Origin: Steinernema hermaphroditum | Taxonomy: Eukaryota > Nematoda > Chromadorea > Rhabditida > Steinernematidae | Assembly: GCA_030435675.1 (NCBI GenBank) | Contig: CM059625.1 | Coordinates: forward strand, 13,516,001 to 13,580,000 | Length of the DNA: 64,000 nucleotides | Reading direction: 5' to 3' | Shown here: one piece after another, positions 13,498 to 25,400 of the stretch | How the letters are laid out: the number at the start of each line of letters is the position of its first letter | Numbering within the stretch: the first letter of the stretch is position 1 | Position numbers and translations under genes: made by a program | The notes under the pieces: generated by a model | Databases searched by the model: none | What the model saw: only the letters and a program-made list of their open reading frames with translations | Told to the model about the DNA's origin: nothing

Positions 13498-16400
13498 TTA
13501 GTCGTCATTGCGGTTACCGCTTGATTTCAGAAGACTTTTGAAAAGGCCGTAGAGATAAGGATTAACGACTGAGTTGAAGACCATCATACCATGGAGACAG
13601 TATACCTAAAAGGGATCAGCTAGTTGAGATAACAACGCTAGACGCACCTTATTGGCGTGTTGATTGAAGAGAGCGGGGTCGAAGAACTGTATCAAGCTCA
13701 GTGCGTTGTAGGGAAGCCAGCAAATTATGTACGCCAGAACGAGGAGGGCGCTGACTCGAATGGCCCGACTTCTAGGTGAGACCGGTTAGAAACAGAAGGG
13801 TTCCAGTGTGTTTTGCTATCTACCTATTTGTGTATTCCCTGTTCCGAATTAAAATCACTTTCCATGGAAGTGCCATGAGTCATACAAGATTATTTTTGTG
13901 GAAGAGCTTTCCATCTATCTTTGGCAAAACTTAGCCTTTTGCTAACGTTTTCAGCATTTGAATCCGTTTCTAGCTTTCACATCTGCGGCGATGCTTGGAG
14001 ACGTGCTGGACGCGCGAAGATTTGCAGACGCCCCCATATCGGCCCTTAGCAGATTTTATGTTCCTCTGCGATGTTCTAAGAACTTGTGCAACATCTTTCG
14101 CAGCCAAACGACTGTCCATAAATTACGAGCCTCAAATTGGGCAGACGCCAATTTCCCTATATTGCCGTGTCCGTTTCTTAGAATTTCCAACTTTATCTCA
14201 AAACACCAATTAGATTAATAGCGTTCTCGGGGTGTTATTTACTCGACGTCCTTCGCCTACTCCATCATTCGCAAAGAAAAATACGTTACTTCACGTGGTT
14301 TCGTCATTAAGTTAAAATTAGAGTTAATAGAGCTGTTGACGTAAAGAGGCAATTAGTCGGCGAAATGACTATCTCTTCCCGATTTAGAAACGGCTAAATC
14401 TGCTGCTGGAAAAGACAAAAACGTCGAATTCATTTGACCATGTTTGACGCCATGTAAGAGTTGTCCTTTTAATAGCACCCGGATGTCCCAGTTCCCTGGG
14501 GACGACAGAAGATGATTGTTGGCCGCACACTCTATTAATGAACACGTCGCAACATCCCCGGGGAAACTGGCCATGGTCAAAGTGCAAAAGACCATTCGAT
14601 ACAGATCAGTTTAAGCACTTAGTAAGATGATTTTGATGAAAAAGCTTCTTGTCGATTGGACAAGACAACAGGACGTTAGTGCAAACATCGCTTATGTAGA
14701 TTTGTTTATCAAGGGGCTCTAGCGCTGCAGAATAAATTAATTTTACGAAGTACGGTACTCAAGTTCTCCTCTGTCTCTCATCTTTCCCATGCTCTGTTTG
14801 GTCAGAACGTATCTGACCCTGTCGGTTTTAGTGTCAGTTTAAGTTCTACCGTAATCTTGTTCTGACTGATCTGCTACTCACCAGCAACTTATCGGCTTCA
14901 ATACCTACCTAGACACCTGAGCGTTGTAGGACGCACCGTTGAACGTTGACTGACCGTTGAGACTCGTCCTCTGTGTGTCACATGACGTGATCGAGTTTCG
15001 GTTGTTTTTCAGGTCGGCCAGGGGTTTCATCAACTCGTCGTTGATGACAATTTTGGGATTTGCTAAAAATGTTGCCCATGCCACGGTGCCGTGCTTTCTA
15101 TTTACTCACGCGGACGGAAATTCAATGGCGCCTTCTGGTTCTTCGCGAGGAAGCGGAGTGCCTTCCATTCTGAAGAAGAGAAGAACCTGATGTGAGCCTG
15201 TGAGAAAAGAAACGAACCACTTGCTCGGTTGAGTACTGTATCTACCGTATCGATGCCCGTGTGATAGGAAACTCCGTTGGAAACGAGGGTGTTATTCCTG
15301 GCGATGCTGCCTTGGGCTGCGCTCACGGAAGTGGGTCTCGAGTTGAGCCATACCCAGCCGGCCACGATCACATAGCATACCTGGAAGGGAAGAAAATTTA
15401 GCACATCCCTAAGGATTCCAATTTTCGTGTAGCAGAGTCTGTTGTCCTATCCTGCCACATAACGAGCAAAGAAAGACTTCTGTACTCTTTAGCATTTAGC
15501 TGACGAGCCGCAAAGTATAATTTAAAACGTATTACGTTCATTTGTGTAATAGTCACTTGTTTGTTTAAATATTTTTCGATGTTTCAATGCGACTAAGCAT
15601 CAAATGTAGTCAGATTCCGTAGTTCCTTGTTTTGATTTTACGTACTAATTCAGCTCTGATGACACACATGCATATGTGAACAATACCGAAAATCACAGCT
15701 GTCTCTGCCATTGTGCTGTTGACGTCAAAACCTACCAAAACGACGAGTGCTGGTACCCAAAATATCAGCGCCATGTGAGCGACGACGTAGATGTTTTCCT
15801 CCTGCATCAAAATGTGAGTATCAACCAACGTGTTGTTTTTGAGCACCGCTTCAGCTCTGATGATTTCCCAAATCTAGAGATGTTCATAGACCTAGTCGTT
15901 GTCGTCTCGCCGTTTACCTGCATGCACTGACTCCAGTTGAGGCGTTCGAAGGCCATGTAGGACTTCCAGATAGCGAACTGTGGGGCACTTATCACCAAAG
16001 CGGCAACCCATGCCACGAGAAGCATTATCCTTGTGCGCTTGTGTGCCTTTTCCGGACTTTGGTGGGACGACGAAAGAACCGAGAATAGACGGTCCAACGC
16101 GATGCATACGATAACGTTGGAGGAAATCTGAAAATATGGGTTTGCTTTCAGTTGGCAATGCGTTTTGTGATGGAACTCATTTGAACCAAAAATAAACAGG
16201 AAATTAGAGACACAGCCTCTCTGACCTGGAATGTGAACGTGTGGAGGAACTTGATGAGTTTGCAGAGGAAGTCGCCACCGCGCCAGTCGTATGTGAGCAG
16301 CCAGCAGGCTCTCGACGGAACGTATATGAAGAGTACCAGTATGTCGGAGTAGTTGAGGTGTCTTTTAAGAATGTCCAGTCGGGTAGACGACGGCTTTTCG

Positions 16401-17173
16401 GCTAGCTGAAAAAAAAGCGTCGGCGATTATTTCTGAGTCGTCACTAGACGTCTTCTTAATGTTAACCCGGAGGACGTTTACACTATGACCAAAATCCGCT
16501 GAAAATCTTTTCCGGGCTGACGTGATAGCTTTCGAGAATCATGTTATAATCCGAGTAAAACCCTCGATCATATCAGCCACCTGGCTATTATTCTCGCTAC
16601 CGTAGTTCATAGCGAGAATAGAGTCGCGAGTTATGTAAACGGATGGTCCTCTCAAAAGAAATACAATTTCTAAACATGCAATATGCAACAAAATTCCCCG
16701 AATACAACGTCATTACGTGATATTTATGGAAACGGATTAGCGGAACTTTGAAACTTTTCATCTCAAAATAGACGTGGACACCCCGTGAGTGCACAGTTCT
16801 TCTATTCATAAGCACTAGGGAGAGATAATCCGCAACGGTGTTTCGAAAAGGTACGGTAGCATACGTGAAACTTAGAACCGTTCGATACCAAAAATACCTC
16901 GTTAAGCTCTTCTCCTCTTTTGACAAATTCACTCGATTCACTTTCACTGTGTCTCATAACAAAATTAGTTCCATTTAACTAGACATGAGAACGAACAAAC
17001 AAGTGTCGAAGAATAACAATGTGTAGCGGACTATTGTGTTCTAAGAATCAGAAGTCACTTACTTGAGTGTAGGCGCACAGATTCAGAGGACCCCCGACGA
17101 TGAACATGAGCACCAGGCTAGCGAGCTCGACATAGTCGCTGGCAATCGGCTCTGGAGGCTCTTCCACGTCCAT
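13498..17173 (-). CDS. Rhodopsin-type neuropeptide GPCR, GnRH/AKH-receptor-like
   Basis: A plasma-membrane receptor predicted to couple a peptide ligand to G proteins. Eight exons (17173-17063, 16405-16226, 16127-15918, 15873-15736, 15380-15246, 15186-15110, 13771-13648, 13605-13498) join in phase to give 360 residues. TM1 is near 14-35 and TM2 near 47-70. Cys in GGDFLC and Cys in NWSQCMQ can form the usual extracellular disulfide. TM3 ends in ALDRLFSV, so the DRY motif is DRL. TM6 holds CWLPYNAL, and TM7 has NPYLYG in place of the vertebrate DPLIYG. The extracellular start and the tail after TM7 are both very short, as in GnRH receptors, and nematodes have many such GNRR receptors. An acceptor-like CTTTCAG lies 28 bases before the ATG; the frame stays open between them, so an upstream coding exon is possible. 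Exon 6 (25 codons, third cytoplasmic loop) is the least certain. The ligand is unknown. Confidence 0.82.
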
Positions 17174-20100
17174 TGAGGATCTCGGCCTCTGCTGCAGAAC
17201 CTGAAAGGTATGGCCGTACGTCAACAACCCGCGGCCGAGATTGTTAAGAGACAGTTGAATGGCGACACGGAGGAGGACAAGCTAACACGCGGTGCCGATA
17301 CGCGCTTTCGGAAGGCGGTTCCCTTTTGAAATTAATCGGCGAACGCGGACGCGATAATTTGGCACTACTGTCGGACACCTTCGTCCGAAACCCAGGTGTT
17401 TTGCCAAGAACGCAGCCTAGGGCGACACTTCGCTGAGGATTGGGGCGAATCCTTTGATCGAGATATTGCGCTTGCCACTCTAGACGGTCTCTCTGTTTTC
17501 GATAACACACAACTTAATAGGAGGAAAAAGCTTCTAATGAAAGTGTGCCGTGATAACAAAAGTTGAAAGTGAAAGTGGGACGCGTGGAGGAGGGACTCAA
17601 ATCGAGGCGCGCGACCCTAATCCTCAGATTGCGCTCCAATTGCAGAGGTGTCTTAGCATCGTAGGCAATGGAGAAGAAGACACACCACCGAAGCTAGTCA
17701 TAAGTTGAGAAGCGGCGAAGGCCTCACAAATGGGAGGAGTCTCGATAAGGCAGAGGAGTCAATCTGGTGAACGTTAGTAATGCATCACCTTGTTACCGCA
17801 AAACGAACAAAGCCGGAACACGGTCGAATCTCGGCCAGTCTGAACAAGTTTGCACTTCTGAAAAGTCCTTAGGGAGCACAGCTCGTTTGCACTTAATTAA
17901 CTTTAGATGCGGAAACTCTGGCAACTACACGGGGCACATGTCACGCGATACGTTTGCGCGGAAGCTCGAAGATGCATTAAATGAATAATCATAAGAATGA
18001 CGGTTAAATGGAGCTGCTAACGAGTAGCATTACGTTCGGCTCATTAAGGATCTATTCTATGCGTATCTCCATTGGGTGGGGGTGGCATTGCGGCTTTGAT
18101 CTATATAGTCGATAGTTGACACTAACCCATGAGAAGTTTAACATATTGAATGAGTGAGCATTTGTTTCCAAACTCGATGCAAATATTTATGGAGCTCTTT
18201 GGTTATTTATGGCTATGTGCTAGCACGCGGCTTTATGGATGATGTCAGCGAAGAAGTTCTTGGCCATCACGCGGATGTTCTGTGGATGGAAGCCTTGAAG
18301 GTGAGGCAAGCAGTCGTTAATCACTAAATGTTGACTGAACAGCGGGCTATTCTTGGGCAACCGTTTGTTCGTTTTCGTTGCATACTTAAGCAACATGCAA
18401 ACGACTAGGTGGAACAGCTTGGACAACCTCGATCCTCTTTAAGCAGGGCGTTGCATCTGTTTGCGTTGCAAGAAGATGTTTTACCGTCTATAAACTACAA
18501 TCTGCTGTACATACTGATTAAATGTCTCGCTTGGTACTTAATTACCAATCAGACTTTCACAAAACGGTAAATAAGTGGGTGATGCAAGTCGCCCTAGATC
18601 CTTTGAGTTGTTTTACACACGGACGTATAAATACAATTACGCTTTCATGCAGCTATGTCTATTAAGTTCCATATAGCTTTTATAATGTAGTTAATGCAGT
18701 TCTACCACCTTCTGTTTGCCTATAATTCGATGTCATTGAATTCAGTGATTGATTCGTGCAATGAAGTTGTGAAAGTTGAAGGAAAGAGGAACCATAAAAA
18801 CTAAAAAAATACAGTATGATACAAAACAAGTTGTTAGTAGAAGTCGACGCTCAGGAAAACACCAGCTGGATTTTGTTATTCTACTGAAGACATCAGTTGC
18901 GACTTTTGAATAATTTATTAATTCTCCATCAGTATTTGTCGAAAAACTAACAGATGATAATGGGGTTAGGTAGAGCGAATTGACGAGAAGTGGAAACTGC
19001 TACGGGAGAATTTCTATACCTCGCCGAGGAAGCCGTTTCATTTTAAACACTGTTTATATCCAATCCACTAGTTGTTCCCCGTCTGAGAAGTGTCTCAGCT
19101 CCAATTAGTGAGAGCGTGTGAGAGATAATTGTCAGCGGAAACGTGTCATTTAGGACAAGGAACTGCCGTCTCCCTGGTTCATGGAATATAACAGGCGCGA
19201 AAACATTCAATTTTTCAAAAAGTCGCTGGAACAAACAAAACTCTTACACAACATCCAACAACTACTGAAATAGCACGGAAAAGCTGGGAAATGCGTTCAC
19301 TTTCTTTCCTATTCTAGTATGTCATTAGTTGCGCGTGGGATTATCTCCGTGAGTGGCCACGGCGTTGAAAAACGAACTTACAACCGGGAAGAGATGCAAT
19401 CTGGCCAGCAGGAGTATGCTCTTCACATTCAAATTAGTCTTTTCCGAAAAACTCGGACGCTTGAACAATTAGTTTTCGTGGACCATAGAGATCAAAGATT
19501 CTCTTCTTATGGGCACGGTGTACATGCATATCAATATACCGAAAAATGCGCATTAGAATTAAATAGCTGATTGAACGAGGGGAAGGAATTGTCTGGGAAC
19601 CAATTAAAAATGACGAATGGTCAAACGAGAAATACAAGTCGAACCTGAAAAGCAGCGAGAGCCTAGGAAGGTTTTGGAGATGAATAAACGATGAGATAGG
19701 GATGGACGGGAGAGAAGGAGGGGCGTGCTTGAAGTATCGTTGTCCAATCGAATCGATTTGAATCGAATAGTTAGAGGATCTTCGAATATTCGACCCGGTT
19801 CGATATTCGAATATCGAAGAAAAAATTGTCAGATACATTTGGAGGCCGAACCACTAACCCCCAGCATGGCTGGCAAACGCACTGTCAATTAGCCAACCAA
19901 TAGCAGTTGAGTCGAGCCTCACGAGCTGTATTACTAACTGCCGGCATTTTTAGAGCATTGTACCTTGCTTTTCTTGTCTGATTCACTGTAACTCTGCAGA
20001 TTTCTAGTCATCCGCAAGTATGCTGCGAGGGGTTTTATAGATCAAGCGCGAAAAAAGACAGTGTTCGAATAGGAATGTATTCCTACTGATCATGAGCTAG

Positions 20101-21032
20101 ACTTCAGCACGCAAACTCTTGTGCGGTGTGTAGATCGCTGGATATACAATCGTTGACGGCCATCACTGTCGTCATTACCCCAATGGCCAACGAGCTCTGT
20201 AATCAAGGCGGTAACTTAAATAAGGCCTATATGGCTTAAAAATGCTTGAAAGATTACAAATGATATTCGATTCGGTTTTCGAGGATTTCCAAGTATTCGG
20301 CAACCTTAGTTTGAAGTTCAATTCAAGTGAAGGTGAATTGCACTTTATGGAGAAGTAGTCCTGAAGTAACCAAGTGGGAAGGGTGTCAAATGCTATTACC
20401 ATACAAGATGCACGTCATGAGATAAATTTTCATTATATGGGTTCTTGTAAAGGTTGTTGATAAAGATAAATGTTTTGTACTTGATAGCATTTCGCTGAGT
20501 TCAATTTGAAAGCACTGTTTCATATCATGGCTACGTGCAATCTTTGATGTGCGGCGTAGGCGATCATGGTTATTTACAGCTCACTTTTTGAGTAGGAAGC
20601 AATCAAATAGGAATACAGAAATAGCCGTTGACAATATAATTGCTATCTCTTTTTACTGTTAAAATTCGATTCCCTAATAAGGACGCAGTCGCTAAAATTT
20701 GATTGCACTGTGGTGAACTTGGACTTTGTATTGAAGATTTGATTTTGCGACTCTTTTGTTTGTGCGAAAAATCGTCTTTATGAAGAAGAAAGTCACGGTA
20801 TTACGGTACTTCAGTGTGGTAAATATAGAGTGCTTCTAGCGTCTCTCCTCAAAATTGGTCTTTGTTACAGATATACCATGTTAGTGCTTTTACATAGCTC
20901 AGTATTTGTGTGGTTACGAAAATGACACACTGTTTTGCAACGAAATCTGCACACTTTCAAAAAAGGCACTTAAACATCATATGTCTTGTTTCATATGTCA
21001 TCTATTGAGGCGAAACTCTCATTAAACTCTAA
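17174..21032. other. Gene-poor stretch upstream of the GPCR
   Basis: No supportable gene. About 17240-17480 is GC-richer and may hold the GPCR promoter. A 68-codon minus-strand frame at 18220-18426 and an 83-codon plus frame at 19319-19570 match no family I know. A short cluster of TTCGAA-type palindromes lies at about 19744-19820. The remainder is AT-rich. Confidence 0.4.
19799..19818. repeat. Perfect 20-bp palindrome in a TCGAA-rich cluster
   Basis: Positions 19799-19818 read the same on both strands and contain ATTCGAAT. Related blocks with TCGAAT, ATCGAT and TTCGAATATTCGA lie at 19747-19795, so about 75 bases are dense in this motif. It could be a remnant of a repeat family or a cluster of binding sites. 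I see no gene next to it. Confidence 0.7.
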
Positions 21033-21034
21033 TA

Positions 21035-21680
21035 CACTGCTGGACAAAAGTATAGGCCACCCCCCTTATTCGGCAGTTTGGAGGGCTAGCGGCAACTTTT
21101 GAAAATACCGACTACCCCACGTGAAAAAGCGTCGCGAAAAACATAGGTTCCATGGGGAAAGACGAAATTCCTGGAAGAGAAACAAATGTAAAAACGTTCA
21201 AATAAATCTGAGACCCATTTTCAGCTGGACAAAAGTATAGGCCACCCTAGACATTTTCTTCGCATTTAATTCGTATTTAATTGGTAACAAGCCCTGTTTT
21301 CACTGTTATTTACTGGAACTGTGTTTCAAGGCTGTTATGCTGCAATGGGTCGAAGTGCGCGTCTTACAGAGGTCGAAAAGGACAAAATTTAAGAGCTCCA
21401 TTCTGGACACATGTCCAAATGGAAACATGATAGGCAGATGACCACACCTTCTTCGCTAACAGACTCCAAACCACGCAAAACACCGTTTTCGGCGCCGCAG
21501 ATTACATAAGAGTAAAAATTATACCATTTCAGTGCTTCTGAGCATCACTGCTCCTTCAAAACTTAGAACCCCAACATGACCTGCTTTCTTGTTCGGGTCC
21601 CAGAACGATCTGGAAGATGGAATTTTCAGCTTATTCCATCACTACCACGTTGTAGAGCGTATGCGAAAACCCCTTCCGGT
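21035..21680 (+). repeat. Left arm of the fold-back element
   Basis: This arm pairs with 21830-22476 on the opposite strand. By eye the two differ at only scattered bases, for example one base in the stretch beside the internal tip motif, which suggests young age or gene conversion. The right edge of the arm is approximate. Confidence 0.85.
21345..21392 (+). pseudogene. Transposase N-terminus remnant, left arm
   Basis: An ATG opens a frame reading MGRSARLTEVEKDKI and then TAA. This resembles the first residues of Tc3-type transposases, just ahead of their first DNA-binding helices. Nothing resembling the catalytic DDE domain follows in any frame. Confidence 0.65.
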
Positions 21681-21829
21681 CATCTTCTGCTAATTATCTA
21701 ACATTACGGATGAAAGACAGCCGGATTTTCCAAAATCTTTTGAAAAACGACCTTTTTCCATTGTAAATTCCATGTTACGAGATGTCCACGCCCAGAATTC
21801 GAATTTACTCAGTTTTTCATCGGATAAAA

Positions 21830-22476
21830 CCGAAGCAGGGGTTTTCGCATACGCTCTACAACGTGGTAGTGATGGAATAAGCTGAAAATTCCATCTTCCA
21901 GATTGTTCTGGGACCGGAATAAGAATGCAGGTCATGTTGGGGTTCTAATTTTTGAAGGGGGAGTGATGCCTATAAGCACTGAAATGGTATAATTTTCACT
22001 CTTATGTAATCTGCGGCGCCGAAAACGGTGTTTTGCGTGGTTTGAAGTCTGTTAGCGAAGAAGGTGTGGCCATCTGTCTATCATGTTTCCATTTGGACAT
22101 GTGTCCGGAATGGAGCTCTTAAATTTTGTCCTTTCCGACCTCTGTAAGACGCGCACTTCGACCCATTGCAGCATAACAGCCTCGAAACACAGTTCCAGTA
22201 AATAACAGTGAAAACAGGGCTTGTTACCAATTAAATACGAATTAAATGCGAAGCAAATGTCTAGGGTGGCCTATACTTTTGTCCAGCTGAAAATGGGTCT
22301 CAGATTTATTTGAACGTTTTTACATTTGTTTCTCTTCCAGGAATTTCGTCTTTCCCCATGGAACCTATGTTTTTCGCGACGCTTTTTCACGTGGGGTAGT
22401 CGGTATTTTCAAAAGTTGCCGCTAGCCCTCCAAACTGCCGAATAAGGGGGGTGGCCTATACTTTTGTCCAGCAGTG
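21830..22476 (-). repeat. Right arm of the fold-back element
   Basis: Reverse complement of the left arm, ending with the terminal motif next to TA at 22477. The inner edge is approximate; pairing decays beyond about 21836. Confidence 0.85.
22119..22166 (-). pseudogene. Transposase N-terminus remnant, right arm
   Basis: Mirror copy of the left-arm remnant: the same 15-codon frame with one change (Glu to Gly at codon 11) and the same TAA. A shared stop means the frame was already broken before the arms were duplicated, or that conversion has kept the arms alike. Confidence 0.65.
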
Positions 22477-22478
22477 TA

Positions 22479-25400
22479 GTGGCAGACGGTTCGGTGAAAA
22501 AGAAAGAAAAATGGAGCAGTAAAAAGCAAAGAGACGCTAACAAGAATAGTGTATTCGCCCTCCAGACAGCATCCAGACGAACTCTTTTTGTGCGTCGCCA
22601 ACTGAACGGAGTATCGATCATCATCATTACTTTTTTCGACAGCGCTGAGTATGTTTCGAGAAACAATAAAAATTCGTGTAGCCACAAATAGAATTAATCA
22701 GCTAAATTGGAGTTATAAGAAGTACAACCAGAAAATGACAAGAACACAGAGGACTTCAACGAAATTCTTGTAAACAACTATAACTCGAACGTCCAGCTTT
22801 GTCCATCGACTCTTCGCTTGCGTGATGTGCACAAGGGGCGTCTCCGACAAAATAGCGCAGCAAATGCAAATTGAACGCCGATCTGTGCCCTCAGTTCGTA
22901 GTTCGCGCAAATTACTGACTCTATATCTTCCTGTAATCCGATACACTTGGATGCACTTCGGAACGCCGTTGTAAATATCCAGTTGGGGCGCAGCGCAATC
23001 ATCAAAAGCTAAACTTACACTTACAATTTGATCTCTCAAGTAAACACGCGAAATCGCGTGTAAATTTGTAGCCAAACTTTGAGGCATTATTTAGCTTCAG
23101 AACGGAATCGGAGATACTTTCTTGTTACATTAAGTGCAGTACGCGCTGTAAAAGCTGACAAATAATGACAGTGAGATAAAAAGGACAACAAATGATAACA
23201 GCGTGATAACTTTGAACCCCTAAGTAAGGTTTTAAATTGGCCGACTTTGAACAAACATTAATAAAAGATTAATAAATTGTCCCCGAATATGCTAACAATA
23301 TGCTAATAAATTTCGACGGGAACGTTGTAAACCGGCTTCTGTTGATCCGAATTACAAGTGCTTTCCGTTAACGGATGTGGACCTCTAGTATTCTGTCTAT
23401 TTCATTCAGATGAATTGTTGGTCACGGAATGCTTTACGGGAGGCCTGCTCATATCAGCTGGAGGTTTACACACAGGTATATTGAGCAGCACTGCAAGTTC
23501 TTTTTGAATATAGCGTTATGGAACATTGTAAAATTCAACGTGCGGAAGCTATCATTTGAATGAGGTACTAATTTGTACACTCGTCTCTATCCTTAGAAAG
23601 TAAGCAAAGCAATAGTGACAATTAGTGAAGCTGGGGGGTTTGATGTAAACAGCACCATTCCGCGAACCTTTTGTCACGTCAACAAGGAACAAGTCAACAG
23701 AAATACAGCTTGAGGCCGTAGATTAAGGGACGAACGGACACAACAACAAAACAGTAGTGGACTTCCACGCTAAATATCGATGGGTACAGCTAAAAGCTTC
23801 TTCTCGTAATCCAGCTTTCCACTTCAAAATGCTTCCAATAACAAAAACAAAATCAACCATGAGCAAAAGCTATTAACAGAAAGCAGCACGATCTATTAAG
23901 TCGCCTGGCCCATGCAGTGGCGAGGGCGTACACTCCTGAGACGTCTCCAGGGCCCTATTAAGAATTCACGCGTATATTAATTAGTGGCGCTTCGCACCGC
24001 CATCGTGGTCGCTCCCCGCTTTAAACGGCAAGCGGTCGACTCGGCTCAGACGCGCCTGCCTATTTATAGCGTTCTATTTTGTGGCTCCTAATTTGCGTAA
24101 TGCGCGCCGAAGTCAACAAGCATGAGACACACAAATTGCTTTCGCCTTTGGACATACAAACTCGAGAGTCACCCTCAAGCGGGAACGGCTTCGTCGTTCG
24201 ACGCAGGTTACTACACGATGCTCGTATTCGTCGGAAAAGCTTAATTCCATTATTTGAGAACAAGCCGAAATGCGAGAGAGACCGCGACGCCGTATGACCT
24301 ACACGGCCTTGCCCTAAAGCAGTTGATTTAATTGAAATTATTAGACACGTTGATGCGTGTTTGCGCGAAAAGAAACAAAATCGACCAAAGCGATTTATGC
24401 CAGCAGAAAAAAAAACTCGCCTACGACGTGTGCGATTTGTTCTCGGCTTACTTTTTTTTTCTTTTTTTGAACTTTGATCGTTTCAAAAATTGTGCCTTAT
24501 GCGAGATTGCTTAATACTTAAAGACTATCACACAGCCGTTCAGCTCCTGTTCATGACAAGAATAGACGAATTCAGTGCTTTCACAGCTGACTGATTCTTT
24601 GGTGATAATCATGAACGGCACATGGTGAAATACTCGAGTATATTTGGACGACATAAAGTAGAAACACAGGAAGAAAATCAAAGTGCAAAACCATTTGGCC
24701 ACTCGGGTAGTTTACACCTTTCCCTTTATCATCAAAACCTTCTGGTCGGGAAAAGGGAAACAAATGAAATCCGATTCATTTTATTGGAAGGCTTGTCGCA
24801 GTTCACACCGATGGTGCTGATTAATGATGTTCGAACAAAGGCTTTGGGTGGTACATGTCATTTTTTTGGTTCAAAAGTGCAAACTCGTGGACATCCATAG
24901 GACGGACATTCATAATAACGACCTCGAGTGGTAAAACGAGTGCTACATAAAAGGGAGGGTGGATACGTGTGACCGAGCGTGGGTACGTGTGACAGCATCA
25001 GAAAACAAACAAGGAGTCTATAGGCGTAAGTGCCAAAAGACACAACTTTAGGCCGACATTCCAACATGATGGTGCCCGATTCAGGAAGCCTCTAAATTGT
25101 CTTTTTTACGCCCTATATAAAGACACATCTTCACAGGTACACATCGTCGACAGTGGACGTCGTACTACAGTATCTCACAAGAATGTAGGCGTATTGAGAA
25201 GACACAACATAATACTGCCCGCAGAACACTCGAACATTGTAACAGCAGCACATGCGCATTTAATTTTAGTTCCAGTCAACGCAATCAATGCAGATGCAAA
25301 CGAGAATAGGCTGCTCAGCAGCAAAAAGCGGTTAGATTGCCGCCGGCCACGTAACCGACCCCCGTACTCCGGAGCCAGCTGTTTCAGGCTATAAGTTTCG

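Larger units (their letters stand above)
21035..22476. mobile_element. Fold-back Tc1/mariner-type element, 1442 bp, non-autonomous
   Basis: The element starts CACTGCTGGACAAAAGTA and ends with its exact reverse complement. It is flanked by TA at 21033-21034 and TA at 22477-22478, the target duplication of the Tc1/mariner superfamily. Almost the whole element is one inverted repeat: arms of about 645 bases (21035-21680 and about 21830-22476) around a loop of about 150 bases. The tip motif recurs inside each arm at about 21225-21250 and 22261-22286, like the paired transposase-binding sites in Tc3 ends. Each arm carries the start of a transposase frame with a stop after 15 codons, so the copy cannot encode its own transposase. 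It must have been mobilised in trans, or formed in place by rearrangement. Confidence 0.93.

Noticed and set aside
21690..21935. 81-codon minus-strand frame in the fold-back loop
   Set aside because: Made of arm and loop sequence; mirrored in the other arm and not transposase-like.
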